In this document: piece after piece, positions 1 to 8,268 of the stretch
How the letters are laid out: every line of letters starts with the position of its first letter
Numbering within the stretch: position 1 is the stretch's first letter
Assembly: GCA_012521705.1 (NCBI GenBank)
Contig: JAAYLX010000001.1
Coordinates: forward strand, 1-64,000
Source: Clostridiaceae bacterium
Lineage (GTDB): Bacteria > Bacillota > Clostridia > DSM-8532
Direction of reading: 5' to 3'
DNA length: 64,000 nt
Position numbers and translations under genes: made by a program
The notes under the pieces: model-generated
The model's database searches: none
Seen by the model: the letters and a program-made list of their open reading frames with translations, nothing else
Told to the model about the DNA's origin: nothing

Positions 1-672
1 AAGACTGTTGACGAGGTAAAGGACGAAAAGTTTGACGGCCTTATTATTACCGGTGCGCCCGTAGAAACTATGGAGTTTGAAGAAGTGGCATACTGGGATG
101 AACTTAAAGAGCTTATGGAATGGAGTGTCACCAACGTTTTTTCCACTTTCCATATTTGCTGGGCAGCACAGGCAGGGCTTTGGTACCACTATGGAATTCC
201 CAAGTACAAGCTTGACAAGAAAATTTTTGGGGTTTTCCCCCATTATGTGACCGAAAAATATGTGAAACTGTTCAGGGGGTTTGACGACATTTTCTACGTC
301 CCTCAGTCCCGCCATACCGAAGTCAGACGTGAAGACATTGAAAAAGTAAGTGGTCTTAAGATACTGTCAGAATCCGAGGAATCCGGTGTTTATATCGTAG
401 TTGCCAAAAACGGGCGTCAGATTTTTGTAACCGGGCATTCGGAATACGATCCGGGTACATTAAAAGATGAATACGTGAGGGATGTGAACAAGGGTATGGA
501 TATTGACATTCCAAAGAATTATTTCCCGGATGATGACCCGCAAAAGCCACCTATAGTTACATGGAGGGGCCACGCAAACCTTCTTTTTGCAAACTGGCTC
601 AACTATTATGTATATCAGGAAACACCCTATGATATTCATAGCATTTCAAAAGAATGGCAGCCGGGGTTATAA
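1..672 (+). CDS. metAA: Homoserine O-acyltransferase, MetA family, probably acetyl-CoA specific (5' end outside window)
   Basis: The reading frame is open from the first base, so the N-terminus lies upstream; 223 residues are present of about 305 expected. The enzyme acylates homoserine in methionine biosynthesis. The catalytic Cys is in FHICWAAQ (local residue 53) and the HSE motif (local His146, Glu148) completes the active site. Exactly 31 residues before the Cys is Glu in GAPVE. In this family Glu at position 111 (E. coli numbering) goes with acetyl-CoA use, whereas E. coli MetA has Gly there and uses succinyl-CoA. I therefore infer homoserine O-acetyltransferase. A strong hairpin terminator follows the stop, so the gene ends its transcript. 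Confidence 0.93.
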   Translation, partial: KTVDEVKDEKFDGLIITGAPVETMEFEEVAYWDELKELMEWSVTNVFSTFHICWAAQAGLWYHYGIPKYKLDKKIFGVFPHYVTEKYVKLFRGFDDIFYVPQSRHTEVRREDIEKVSGLKILSESEESGVYIVVAKNGRQIFVTGHSEYDPGTLKDEYVRDVNKGMDIDIPKNYFPDDDPQKPPIVTWRGHANLLFANWLNYYVYQETPYDIHSISKEWQPGL

Positions 673-708
673 CCGGTTTATGCATACCTGTTTATATCAG
701 GAGTTTTT

Positions 709-741
709 GCCCGCAGTTAATCCTGCGGGCTTAATTTTTTT
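709..741 (+). terminator. Intrinsic terminator after metAA
   Basis: The arms GCCCGCAG (709-716) and CTGCGGGC (723-730) pair perfectly around a 6-nt loop and are followed by a T-rich run. Confidence 0.85.
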
Positions 742-821
742 GGGTCCAAAGAGATAATCATTAAGGGTGGTATGGGTAAATACAATAATGATGGATTAAA
801 ATTTATTGTGGGGTGGGATGG

Positions 822-1610
822 ATGGCCCTTTTGCAGTGTAATTTCAAATCTGAAGTACTTGAAATGGAGCAGCCTCTTCATGTTATTCTCCCGCAGATAA
901 GCATGATAGAGGAAGGACGCCGCAAAAAGATAAAGGAACGCGGTTTTCCCGTTCTGTACCTTCTCCACGGTTTGTCCAGCGACAACTCTTCGTGGACCCG
1001 CAAGACAAGCATAGAAAGATATGCGCTGGAGCATGGCATCGCTGTGGTCATGCCAAATGTAAACCGGAGTTTCTATGTTGATATGAAGCATGGGCTTAAT
1101 TATTATACTTATGTTTCTCAAGAAATACCTTATATAGCAACCACTTATTTCCCCATATCCGGCAAAAGGGAGGACAGTTTTATTGCAGGTGTCTCTATGG
1201 GTGGGTATGGAGCATTTATGATAGCACTGAGAAATCCTGACAAGTTCTGTGCGGCGGCGAGCCTGTCGGGAGTAGTTGATCTTACGCCGGTATTCAGCTA
1301 CCCTGATGAGCATGTCCAGCCCATGGCGAAGATGATTTTCGGTTCCAAACTGGAATATTTAAGATCAGATTACAACCTTCTGAGGCTTATCAAAAAGCTG
1401 AAGCAGGAGAATGTAAGGCTCCCGAAGCTTTTCCAGTGCTGCGGAACAGAAGACTTCCTTTACCCGTTAAACCAGAGATTTAAAGCCGTAGCCCAGAAAT
1501 ATGGCCTTGACCTGACCTATGGGGAAGGACCGGGTACCCATGAATGGGGTTACTGGGATAAAAACATCCAGCGTGTTCTGGACTGGATGATGGCCGAAAG
1601 GGAAAACTGA
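822..1610 (+). CDS. Alpha/beta-hydrolase esterase, EstA/esterase D-like family
   Basis: This 262-residue serine hydrolase probably cleaves short acyl esters. Its start resembles tributyrin esterases. The nucleophile elbow is GVSMGG (Ser125), the acid is Asp211 in GTEDFLYP and the base is His240 in GTHEWGYW; LLHGLSSD near residue 48 supplies the oxyanion region. No signal peptide is visible, so it is likely cytoplasmic. An in-frame GTG lies 9 nt upstream at 813, but the ATG at 822 is better placed behind the purine-rich GGGGTGGG stretch. It sits alone between the metAA terminator and the pheST promoter. The natural substrate cannot be told from sequence. Confidence 0.85.
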   Translation: MALLQCNFKSEVLEMEQPLHVILPQISMIEEGRRKKIKERGFPVLYLLHGLSSDNSSWTRKTSIERYALEHGIAVVMPNVNRSFYVDMKHGLNYYTYVSQEIPYIATTYFPISGKREDSFIAGVSMGGYGAFMIALRNPDKFCAAASLSGVVDLTPVFSYPDEHVQPMAKMIFGSKLEYLRSDYNLLRLIKKLKQENVRLPKLFQCCGTEDFLYPLNQRFKAVAQKYGLDLTYGEGPGTHEWGYWDKNIQRVLDWMMAEREN

Positions 1611-1613
1611 GGC

Positions 1614-1642
1614 TTGAACACATTTCCATAGTTGGTTATAAT
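1614..1642 (+). promoter_or_regulatory. Sigma-A promoter of pheST
   Basis: TTGAAC (1614-1619) is followed after exactly 17 nt by TATAAT (1637-1642). It lies just upstream of the T-box leader. Confidence 0.8.
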
Positions 1643-1649
1643 ATATTCC

Positions 1650-1890
1650 ATAGCAAAAGCTGTGAAGGAGTTTAGTAGGGAATCACCGCCATACAGAGAA
1701 TTGATGTCACAGGCTGAAAACATCAAATACTGGTGAATGCCGAATTTCGCTCCGGAGCTTCTTTCCTGAACTTTTCCAGTAGGGAAGGACGGGTGAGCCC
1801 GTTACAGCATAGAGTGCATGAAGCATTGCTTCATGAACATAGGTGGTACCGCGATTATACTCATCGTCCTATGGCGATGGGTTTTTTATT
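1650..1890 (+). promoter_or_regulatory. T-box riboswitch, phenylalanine-type leader of pheST
   Basis: The conserved T-box sequence AGGTGGTACCGCG begins at 1841. It is preceded by a perfect hairpin, CATGAAGC (1817-1824) with GCTTCATG (1828-1835), and followed by a terminator stem (1860-1866 with 1875-1881) and TTTTTT. Phe codons TTT/TTC lie at 1745-1748, in a context resembling a specifier loop. The leader should read through when uncharged tRNA-Phe binds, which fits the pheST genes downstream. The 5' limit is approximate, and the specifier position is inferred because I could not fold stem I. Confidence 0.9.
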
Positions 1891-1927
1891 GTATAGAAAA
1901 TTATTGAAACAGAGGTGTCTTATAAAT

Positions 1928-2947
1928 ATGAAGCAACAATTGCAAGAAATACAGAAACAGGCTTTGGCCAGTCTTTCGGAGATCAGGGATGTTCGTGAAC
2001 TGGAAGCCCTGAAAGTTGAGTATCTGGGGAAGAAGGGCAAGCTAACCCAAATTCTCAAGGGAATGGGTGCCTTGTCTGCCGAAGAGCGTCCTGTTATTGG
2101 CCAGATGGCAAATGATGTCCGCATTGCTTTGGAAGAAGGTATTGCCGACGTCAGGGCGCGCCTGGAAAGAGAAATTCTAAACAACAAACTTAAGACTGAA
2201 GTAATAGATGTTACAATCCCCGGAAGAACAAAGCCTTTAGGGAAAAAACATCCCTTGACAAGCGTTCTTGACGAGATAAAGGATATCTTTATCGGCATGG
2301 GTTATGAAATTGCCGAAGGCCCTGAAGTTGAGCTTGACTACAACAACTTTGAAGCTCTCAATATCCCGAAGAATCATCCGGCGAGAGATACCCAGGACAC
2401 CTTCTATATAAGTGAAAATGTGGTATTGAGGACACATACATCTCCTGTCCAGATCAGACACATGCAGTCACACAATCCACCTATCCGCATTATCTGTCCC
2501 GGCAGGGTATACCGTTCGGACACAGTGGACGCAACCCATTCACCTGTATTCCATCAGGTAGAAGGACTTGTTGTTGACAAGGGTGTTACTATGGGTGACC
2601 TTGTAGGAACATTGCAGGCATTTGCAAAAGGTATCTTCGGCGAAAATACAAGGATCAGATTAAGACCCCACCATTTCCCGTTTACCGAGCCTTCTGCGGA
2701 AGTTGATGTTTCCTGCTGGGGCTGTGGAGGATCGGGCTGCAGAATCTGTAAAGGCGAAGGTTGGGTTGAAATCCTGGGAGCAGGCATGGTGCATCCCAAT
2801 GTTTTAAGAGAGTGCGGCATAGATCCTGATGTTTATTCCGGATTTGCATTTGGACTTGGAATTGAGCGCATTACCATGGGCAAATACGGCATAGATGATA
2901 TGAGATTGCTTTTTGAAAACGATATGCGTTTCTTAAAGCAGTTCTAA
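1928..2947 (+). CDS. pheS: Phenylalanyl-tRNA synthetase alpha subunit
   Basis: The 339-residue protein is the catalytic subunit of the alpha2beta2 PheRS, which charges tRNA-Phe. The N-terminal coiled-coil arm (about residues 1-85) is followed by the class II aminoacylation domain; recognisable stretches include [23 protein letters not shown] and the terminal [10 protein letters not shown] longer in-frame opening extends upstream to 1733, but that part lies inside the T-box leader. The ATG at 1928 has AGAGGTG about 10 nt upstream and gives the family length. It is co-transcribed with pheT 15 nt downstream. Confidence 0.97.
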   Translation: MKQQLQEIQKQALASLSEIRDVRELEALKVEYLGKKGKLTQILKGMGALSAEERPVIGQMANDVRIALEEGIADVRARLEREILNNKLKTEVIDVTIPGRTKPLGKKHPLTSVLDEIKDIFIGMGYEIAEGPEVELDYNNFEALNIPKNHPARDTQDTFYISENVVLRTHTSPVQIRHMQSHNPPIRIICPGRVYRSDTVDATHSPVFHQVEGLVVDKGVTMGDLVGTLQAFAKGIFGENTRIRLRPHHFPFTEPSAEVDVSCWGCGGSGCRICKGEGWVEILGAGMVHPNVLRECGIDPDVYSGFAFGLGIERITMGKYGIDDMRLLFENDMRFLKQF

Positions 2948-2962
2948 GGAGGTAACAGAAAT

Positions 2963-5356
2963 ATGAAAGCACCATTAAAATGGCTTAAAGATTATGTTGA
3001 TATAAATGTTGATATAAAGGAATATATCAGCGCCATGACTCTTTCAGGCTCCAAAGTTGAGGGTGTCGAGGACATGGCTGGAGATATTGAGAAAGTGGTC
3101 GTCGGAAAGATTGTGGAGCTTAAACCTCACCCGGATGCAGACAAGCTGGTTGTCTGCAAAGTGGATGTCGGAAGTGAAGTTCTTCAGATTGTTACAGGCG
3201 CACCCAATGTAAAAGAAGGGGATATCATTCCTGTGGCCTTGGTTGGAGCAAAACTTCCCGGTGGCCAGATCAAAGCCGCAAAACTCCGCGGCGTGGAAAG
3301 CTTTGGCATGATGTGTTCAATAGCTGAACTAAATCTTACCAAGGATTATCTGCCAGATGCTCCCGAACACGGTGTATATATTTTCAATGACAATCCTCCC
3401 CTTGGCGCGGATATCAGGGATGTATTCGACCTTGACCGGGTAGTCGAGTTTGAAATTACGTCAAACCGTCCCGACTGCCTTTGCATAATTGGCCTTGCGA
3501 GAGAATCTGCCGCCACTTTGGGAGTTCCATTCAAAAAGCGTGAGCCCGTTGTTAAAGAAGAAGCAGGAGAGGACGTCAACTCCTACGCAAAAATTGAAAT
3601 CCTTAATCCTGAATTGTGCTACAGGTACACTGCAAGAGTTGTTAAAGATGTAAAAATCGGGCCTTCACCTGTCTGGATGCAGAGAAGGCTTGCTGCGGCA
3701 GGCATGAGACCTATCAACAACATAGTTGACATTACCAACTATGTAATGCTTGAGTATGGCCAGCCCCTGCATGCGTTTGATTATGAAAAGCTTCAGGGTG
3801 CGAAAATTGTTGTCCGTACAGCAAGAGAAGGAGAAGTAATAAAAACCCTTGACGGTCAGGACAGAAAACTTGATACCGATATGCTGTGCATATGCGACGC
3901 CGAAAGGCCAGTATGCGTTGCCGGCGTAATGGGCGGGGAGAATTCTGAAGTAACTGAGAGCACTAAAATGCTTCTTCTGGAATCCGCTACCTTTAATGGA
4001 GCATCTGTCCGTGTTACCAGCAAGAAGATGGGCTTGAGAAGCGAATCGTCCATGAGATTTGAAAAGGGTTTGGATACCGAGAATACCATCGCAGCTCTGA
4101 ACCGTTGTGCCGAACTCATTGAGCAGCTTGGGGCGGGAAAAGTGGTAAAAGGTATCATTGACTGTTATCCAAGACCCTATGAAAAGCCGGTGTTGAAGTT
4201 TGAACCCGATAGGATAAATGCTTTCCTCGGAACAGAAATATCCACTGAAAAAATGGTTGAAATTTTTGAAACTCTTGAGTTTGAGGTTGATAAGAAAAAC
4301 ATGACTCTGACACCTCCAAGCTTCAGAAGAGATATAGAGCATTTTCAGGACCTTTGTGAAGAGGTTGCAAGGTTCTATGACTACAACAATATTAAACCAA
4401 GCCTGCTTTCAGGAAAGGAATCAAAGCAGGGCGGGAAAACCTACAAACAGCGCATGGAAGATGTAATACGGAATACTATGATGGGATGCGGCCTTAACGA
4501 AGCCTATACCCTTTCAATAGTAAGTCCCAAGGTATTTGACCAGATCAACCTTCCTGCCGATGACCCTCTCAGAAATACCGTTACAATCTTAAATCCCATG
4601 GGCGAGGATTTCAGCGTCCTGAGAACAACTACAATACCTGACATGTTGAGAGTGCTCTCAATAAACAATAATCGTAAGATTCCGGAAGTCAGGCTGTTTG
4701 AACTGTCCTATGTATATTATCCGGTTGAAGGAAGTCAGCTTCCTGACGAAAGGGAAGTTCTTACCATAGGAATGTACGGCAGGAACACTGACTTCTTTGA
4801 ACTAAAAGGATGTATTGAAGAGTTACTTGCAGCCATGGGCATTGGGAAGGCCGAATTTAAGGCTGAAACCAACAATCCTACTTTCCATCCCGGAAGAACT
4901 GCAAGACTTTATGTAGGCGCAAAGGGAGAATTAAAGGATTGCGGTATTTTGGGTGAGATTCATCCAGAAGTTGCTGAGAAAAACGAATGTCCGAAGAGGA
5001 CATATGTGGCCATGCTGGATGTGGCAACTTTAATTGAAGCTTCAAGCACAGAAAAACAGTACAAACAGCTTCCCAAATTCCCTGCCGTTACCCGCGACCT
5101 GGCTGTAGTAGTAGATGACGGTATTTATGTGGCAGATCTTATATCCGCAATTAACCAGAAAGGCGGAGAATTCCTGGAGGATGTAAGCCTGTTTGACATC
5201 TACAAAGGTGAGCAGGTGCCCGAAGGCAAGAAGAGTGTTGCTTTCTCATTAAGCTTCAGAGCGTCAGACAGGACTTTGGTTGATGAGGATGTAAATACCG
5301 CAATGGCAAGGATACTCAAGAATCTTGAGAAGAATTTCGGTGCACAGTTGAGATAA
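2963..5356 (+). CDS. pheT: Phenylalanyl-tRNA synthetase beta subunit
   Basis: The 797-residue length is typical for bacterial PheT. An EMAP-II-like tRNA-binding domain lies at about 40-150 (HPDADKLVVCKVDVG), followed by the B3/4 editing domain, the B5 domain and the C-terminal FDX-ACB anticodon-binding domain (KFPAVTRDLAVVVD and onward). The subunit binds tRNA and edits mischarged Tyr-tRNA-Phe. AAGGAGGT sits just before the ATG. A large hairpin terminator follows. Confidence 0.97.
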   Translation: MKAPLKWLKDYVDINVDIKEYISAMTLSGSKVEGVEDMAGDIEKVVVGKIVELKPHPDADKLVVCKVDVGSEVLQIVTGAPNVKEGDIIPVALVGAKLPGGQIKAAKLRGVESFGMMCSIAELNLTKDYLPDAPEHGVYIFNDNPPLGADIRDVFDLDRVVEFEITSNRPDCLCIIGLARESAATLGVPFKKREPVVKEEAGEDVNSYAKIEILNPELCYRYTARVVKDVKIGPSPVWMQRRLAAAGMRPINNIVDITNYVMLEYGQPLHAFDYEKLQGAKIVVRTAREGEVIKTLDGQDRKLDTDMLCICDAERPVCVAGVMGGENSEVTESTKMLLLESATFNGASVRVTSKKMGLRSESSMRFEKGLDTENTIAALNRCAELIEQLGAGKVVKGIIDCYPRPYEKPVLKFEPDRINAFLGTEISTEKMVEIFETLEFEVDKKNMTLTPPSFRRDIEHFQDLCEEVARFYDYNNIKPSLLSGKESKQGGKTYKQRMEDVIRNTMMGCGLNEAYTLSIVSPKVFDQINLPADDPLRNTVTILNPMGEDFSVLRTTTIPDMLRVLSINNNRKIPEVRLFELSYVYYPVEGSQLPDEREVLTIGMYGRNTDFFELKGCIEELLAAMGIGKAEFKAETNNPTFHPGRTARLYVGAKGELKDCGILGEIHPEVAEKNECPKRTYVAMLDVATLIEASSTEKQYKQLPKFPAVTRDLAVVVDDGIYVADLISAINQKGGEFLEDVSLFDIYKGEQVPEGKKSVAFSLSFRASDRTLVDEDVNTAMARILKNLEKNFGAQLR

Positions 5357-5382
5357 AAAAGTTATATGCCTTTAAGTGCAAG

Positions 5383-5424
5383 CGGCAAAGCCTTTCTCGT
5401 TATGTGCAAAGGCTCTGCCGTTTT
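5383..5424 (+). terminator. Intrinsic terminator after pheST
   Basis: CGGCA plus AGCCTTT (5383-5395, one unpaired A) pairs with AAAGGCT plus TGCCG (5408-5420, one unpaired C). TTTT follows. Confidence 0.7.
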
Positions 5425-5746
5425 CGCGTCCTTGGCTCAGAAAAGATGATACGTGTAAAGACTCTGCCTTTGAGCAGTCAGCAGGAAAAGGATGAAAGCT
5501 GAAGGCTCAACGCTTGTTCTCTTGGAGTACGCGGGCGAACTTGCCATCCGGGCAAGCGCCTGCCACTTGCCCTTGAACATTGTTATTCCGGTCAGACACT
5601 GATCGACATCCTGTCGATCGACCCCAAAAGAACTGCGCATTTTGCCAACAGCTATTGGCCTTCTCCTGAGGAAGCTCAAAGAAAGGGCTTTTCACTTAAT
5701 AATAGCAGCCGAAAAAGATGATTGGAGAATATGAGGAGAAATTATT
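5425..5746. other. Gene-free stretch with alternative hairpins
   Basis: I recognise no gene here. The stretch looks richer in G+C than its neighbours. It holds three related segments: CTTGCC (5540-5545), GGGCAAG (5550-5556) and CTTGCCC (5566-5572). The middle one can pair with either flank, giving two mutually exclusive stems. A dyad GATCGACA/TGTCGATC lies at 5601-5619. It may be a structured leader of the lipoprotein gene or decayed sequence. Short open frames on both strands lack convincing starts. Confidence 0.4.
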
Positions 5747-6136
5747 ATGAATAAAAGACTTTTTCGATTTAATCTTGTATTATTACTGGTCGTAACTGTC
5801 CCTTTAATTTTCAGCGGTTGCAATTTGAGAATCGGCTATTTGGGCAATTCTACCCTGAAAAAGACCAATGCATCTTTTTTCCTTCTTTCAGAGACCAGTA
5901 AAAAGCCGATAAAAGCCAAGCAGGGAGAAAAGATAACATTCGAATATGATATTGAGGTAAAAAAAGGCTCATTAACCGCAGCCCTTGAAGATTTGGATGG
6001 TGAAGAAATTATAAGCTTTGAGCCCAACACGAGCGGGACAAAGGAAGTTGAAGTAGAAAAAGATGGTGCTTACCAGCTTGTTATAAAAGCCGATAAAGCA
6101 AGAGGAAGCTATAAATTTGAGTGGGATATAGAATAG
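5747..6136 (+). CDS. Small lipoprotein of unknown function
   Basis: The 129-residue protein starts with a basic n-region and a hydrophobic segment (residues 9-22) that ends in the lipobox FSGC, so it should be lipid-anchored on the outer face of the membrane. The remaining hundred residues look like a small beta-sandwich: they carry the phrases ITFEYDIEV, EIISFEPN and GAYQLVIKADKA, which resemble domains that bind or shield hydrophobic ligands. I do not recognise the family. GAGGAG precedes the ATG and a terminator follows at once, so it is a single-gene unit. Confidence 0.75.
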   Translation: MNKRLFRFNLVLLLVVTVPLIFSGCNLRIGYLGNSTLKKTNASFFLLSETSKKPIKAKQGEKITFEYDIEVKKGSLTAALEDLDGEEIISFEPNTSGTKEVEVEKDGAYQLVIKADKARGSYKFEWDIE

Positions 6137-6165
6137 ACAGGGCAATTGGCCCTGTTATTTTTTAT
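6137..6165 (+). terminator. Terminator between convergent lipoprotein gene and tmcAL
   Basis: ACAGGGC (6137-6143) and GCCCTGT (6149-6155) pair around AATTG and are followed by TATTTTTTAT. The right arm reaches the stop codon of tmcAL on the other strand. Confidence 0.75.
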
Positions 6166-7417
6166 ATATAGGTTGTGCCCTGAACTCCGAGCCTCCCGCC
6201 CGGAGCTTTGCATTGGGATAGGCCAGCACATAGGCGTCCGTAGCTTTTGACTCATACTCAAAAAGCTTTTGAGCGAGCCTGCTTTCAAGCTTGTTATAGC
6301 TGACAGGCCTGGTTATAAGCGGAAGGTGGACCTTCTTCTTTACTCTTGCCAGAAGCTGCCTGCCATTTTCATTAAATCCAAGAACCCGGATATATTGAGC
6401 GTATCCGTTTGCCTTAATTTCATCCAGGAATTCACCGGTAATGCCCGTCAATAATGCGCATAGAATTCTCCTAATACGGGAAGCCGGATACCTGACAGTT
6501 ACCGCACTGGAAATGAGCTCGGACAAGGATACCGAATTCATGGCAGCATCCTTTAGCCGGTTTTCAAGCCCTTCCTCCATATAGGGAAGGGTTTTTAAGA
6601 CTTTAAGAGAAGTACTCCGGACAAGGTGCAACAGCAGGGTTTCAAATGCTTCCGGGAATACCGGCCCTCGTCCCATTGATATTTCATCTGCCATGATTTC
6701 AAGACTGGTCGCAGGCAGGTTGCTTTTCAGAAATGTATCTTCCTCTACGCTTTTGCCGCTTCCGATTGCCTGTGACAAATGCTGCCGGATTGCGGTAGCG
6801 CTTGAAAAGGAATTTGCGCGCTCAAGGCTGTTATAGCCTTGACCAACGCGTTTTATGGTGACAGGTTTCATTCCGCATCCAAAACGCCTCAGAGCCTTCA
6901 TATATTCTATGCTCAGAATGTTGTTGGGCTTGTCCAGAACGGAGCTGATACTTTCCGGAATGTCCGAACAGCGGCTTACGGCCAATTGCCTTGCTGCCGC
7001 GAAAGACATGCCTGAATCAAGAGCACGCCTGAGTTCGGTCTTGAATTCATCGCTTTCATCAACAAGAAATACGGCCGCTTTCTCAAGGTTTTCGATTTTT
7101 CCTTCTTCACTTCCGAAACAAAGATAATCCACGCAATTGAGACTGTCCAGAACCCGTACTGCCCCTGAAGCAAAATACTCGGCAGAGGCGCTTGAGAGCG
7201 CAACAGGAAGCTCCAGTACAAGATCGGCACCGATATCCAGAGCCATCCGGGTGCGTGCCCATTTACTGAATATTGAGGGTTCTCCCCGCTGGACAAAATT
7301 GCTGCTTAATACGCAAACGCAATAATCAGCGCCGGTTTCCTTTTTTGCACTTTGCAAATGAAACAAGTGACCCTCATGGAGAGGATTATATTCGGCAACA
7401 ATTCCCACTACTCGCAT
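6155..7417 (-). CDS. tmcAL: tRNA(Met) cytidine acetate ligase (YlbM/TmcAL family)
   Basis: The 420-residue protein begins VGIVAEYNPLHEGHLFHL, the nucleotidyltransferase HxGH signature of the family. Further family stretches are SSNFVQRGEPS and DLVLELPVALSSASAEYFA. B. subtilis TmcAL makes N4-acetylcytidine at the wobble position of elongator tRNA-Met from acetate and ATP. The assignment rests on family resemblance. The length matches the family. It is transcribed alone, divergently from the rimP operon, with GGGGTT as a weak ribosome binding site. Confidence 0.9.
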   Translation of the reverse strand: MRVVGIVAEYNPLHEGHLFHLQSAKKETGADYCVCVLSSNFVQRGEPSIFSKWARTRMALDIGADLVLELPVALSSASAEYFASGAVRVLDSLNCVDYLCFGSEEGKIENLEKAAVFLVDESDEFKTELRRALDSGMSFAAARQLAVSRCSDIPESISSVLDKPNNILSIEYMKALRRFGCGMKPVTIKRVGQGYNSLERANSFSSATAIRQHLSQAIGSGKSVEEDTFLKSNLPATSLEIMADEISMGRGPVFPEAFETLLLHLVRSTSLKVLKTLPYMEEGLENRLKDAAMNSVSLSELISSAVTVRYPASRIRRILCALLTGITGEFLDEIKANGYAQYIRVLGFNENGRQLLARVKKKVHLPLITRPVSYNKLESRLAQKLFEYESKATDAYVLAYPNAKLRAGGSEFRAQPIYKK

Positions 7418-7587
7418 AACAGAATAACCCCGTCAAGTTTTTTATATATAGCGCTCGCCGCAATAATCATAATAATTATCAGAATTTAATAGTTACCAAT
7501 TTTTCAACCGATAATAAACCTGATATAAACCTGATATTTGTTTAATAATATATACTATAATAAAAATATGCGAAAAATAAAATACAG

Positions 7588-7611
7588 CAATAATATTCAA
7601 CAATATTATTG
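7588..7611. repeat. AT-rich perfect inverted repeat in the tmcAL/rimP intergenic region
   Basis: CAATAATATT (7588-7597) and AATATTATTG (7602-7611) form 10-nt arms around CAAC. The 368-bp divergent region (7418-7785) is very AT-rich and also holds the rimP promoter and leader hairpin. A regulator site or a chance AT dyad are both possible. Confidence 0.6.
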
Positions 7612-7684
7612 GGCATATTAATTATATAGTTAAACCCTGCAACCGTATGGTGATAATGGATATTGGCATTTATGCAAAAATAGG

Positions 7685-7713
7685 TTGAAAGGGTTTGTGT
7701 TATGTGTTAGAAT
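7685..7713 (+). promoter_or_regulatory. Sigma-A promoter of the rimP-nusA-infB operon
   Basis: TTGAAA (7685-7690), a 17-nt spacer and TAGAAT (7708-7713) lie about 70 nt upstream of rimP. Confidence 0.75.
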
Positions 7714-7737
7714 AAACTTGTTCGATGCGTTTTTACA

Positions 7738-7764
7738 CAAAGAGTGGGGAATTCCCACTCTTTG
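7738..7764 (+). promoter_or_regulatory. Strong leader hairpin before rimP
   Basis: CAAAGAGTGGG (7738-7748) and CCCACTCTTTG (7754-7764) pair perfectly over 11 bp around GAATT. It lies in the transcribed leader, 21 nt before the ATG and close to the ribosome binding site GCGGAGGT. No proper T-run follows, so it is more likely an RNA stability, processing or autoregulation element than a terminator. Confidence 0.7.
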
Positions 7765-7785
7765 CATTTGTAAGCGGAGGTATCA

Positions 7786-8250
7786 ATGGCTAAACAAAAA
7801 ATTACCGATATAGTAGCTGAATTGGCTCAGCCTGTTGTAGAACAGGCTGATTGTGAGCTTGTAGATGTTGTATATGAAAAAGAAGGAAGCGATTGGTTCT
7901 TAAGAGTATATATTGATAAGCCCGGCGGTGTTACCCTGGATGATTGTGAAAAAATCTCAAGGCCTTTGAATGAAATACTGGATGAGAAAGATCCAATCCC
8001 TCAGGCCTATTACCTTGAAGTCTCATCCCCAGGGCTGGAGCGTCAGCTTAAAAAACCAAGGGATTTTGAAAGAGCGCTGGGCAATTTGGTGGAAATAAAG
8101 CTGTACAAAGCTGTTGACAACCGCAAACGATATGAAGGCGAATTAATTTCCTATGACGGTAATGTTCTTGCAATCAAGACAGAAAATAATGAAATACTGG
8201 AATTCAAAATGGAGCAGATTGCAAAGGTTAAAACAATAGTGAAATTTTAA
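7786..8250 (+). CDS. rimP: Ribosome maturation factor RimP
   Basis: The 154-residue protein assists 30S subunit assembly. Typical stretches are DWFLRVYIDKPGGVTLDDCE and YYLEVSSPGLERQL, the two conserved blocks of the N-terminal domain. The C-terminal SH3-like domain spans about residues 85-154. It is the first gene of the translation operon; nusA follows with 18 nt between stop and start. Confidence 0.96.
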   Translation: MAKQKITDIVAELAQPVVEQADCELVDVVYEKEGSDWFLRVYIDKPGGVTLDDCEKISRPLNEILDEKDPIPQAYYLEVSSPGLERQLKKPRDFERALGNLVEIKLYKAVDNRKRYEGELISYDGNVLAIKTENNEILEFKMEQIAKVKTIVKF

Positions 8251-8268
8251 TATGGAGGTATGAAAAAG

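Noticed and set aside
5437..5695. Minus-strand open frames of 60-80 codons between pheT and the lipoprotein gene
   Set aside because: Two overlapping frames compete, neither has a ribosome binding site, and the region looks like structured or decayed sequence.
7588..7611. AT-rich inverted repeat as a replication origin or attachment site
   Set aside because: No dnaA boxes, repeats or integrase gene nearby; AT-rich dyads are common in such intergenic regions.
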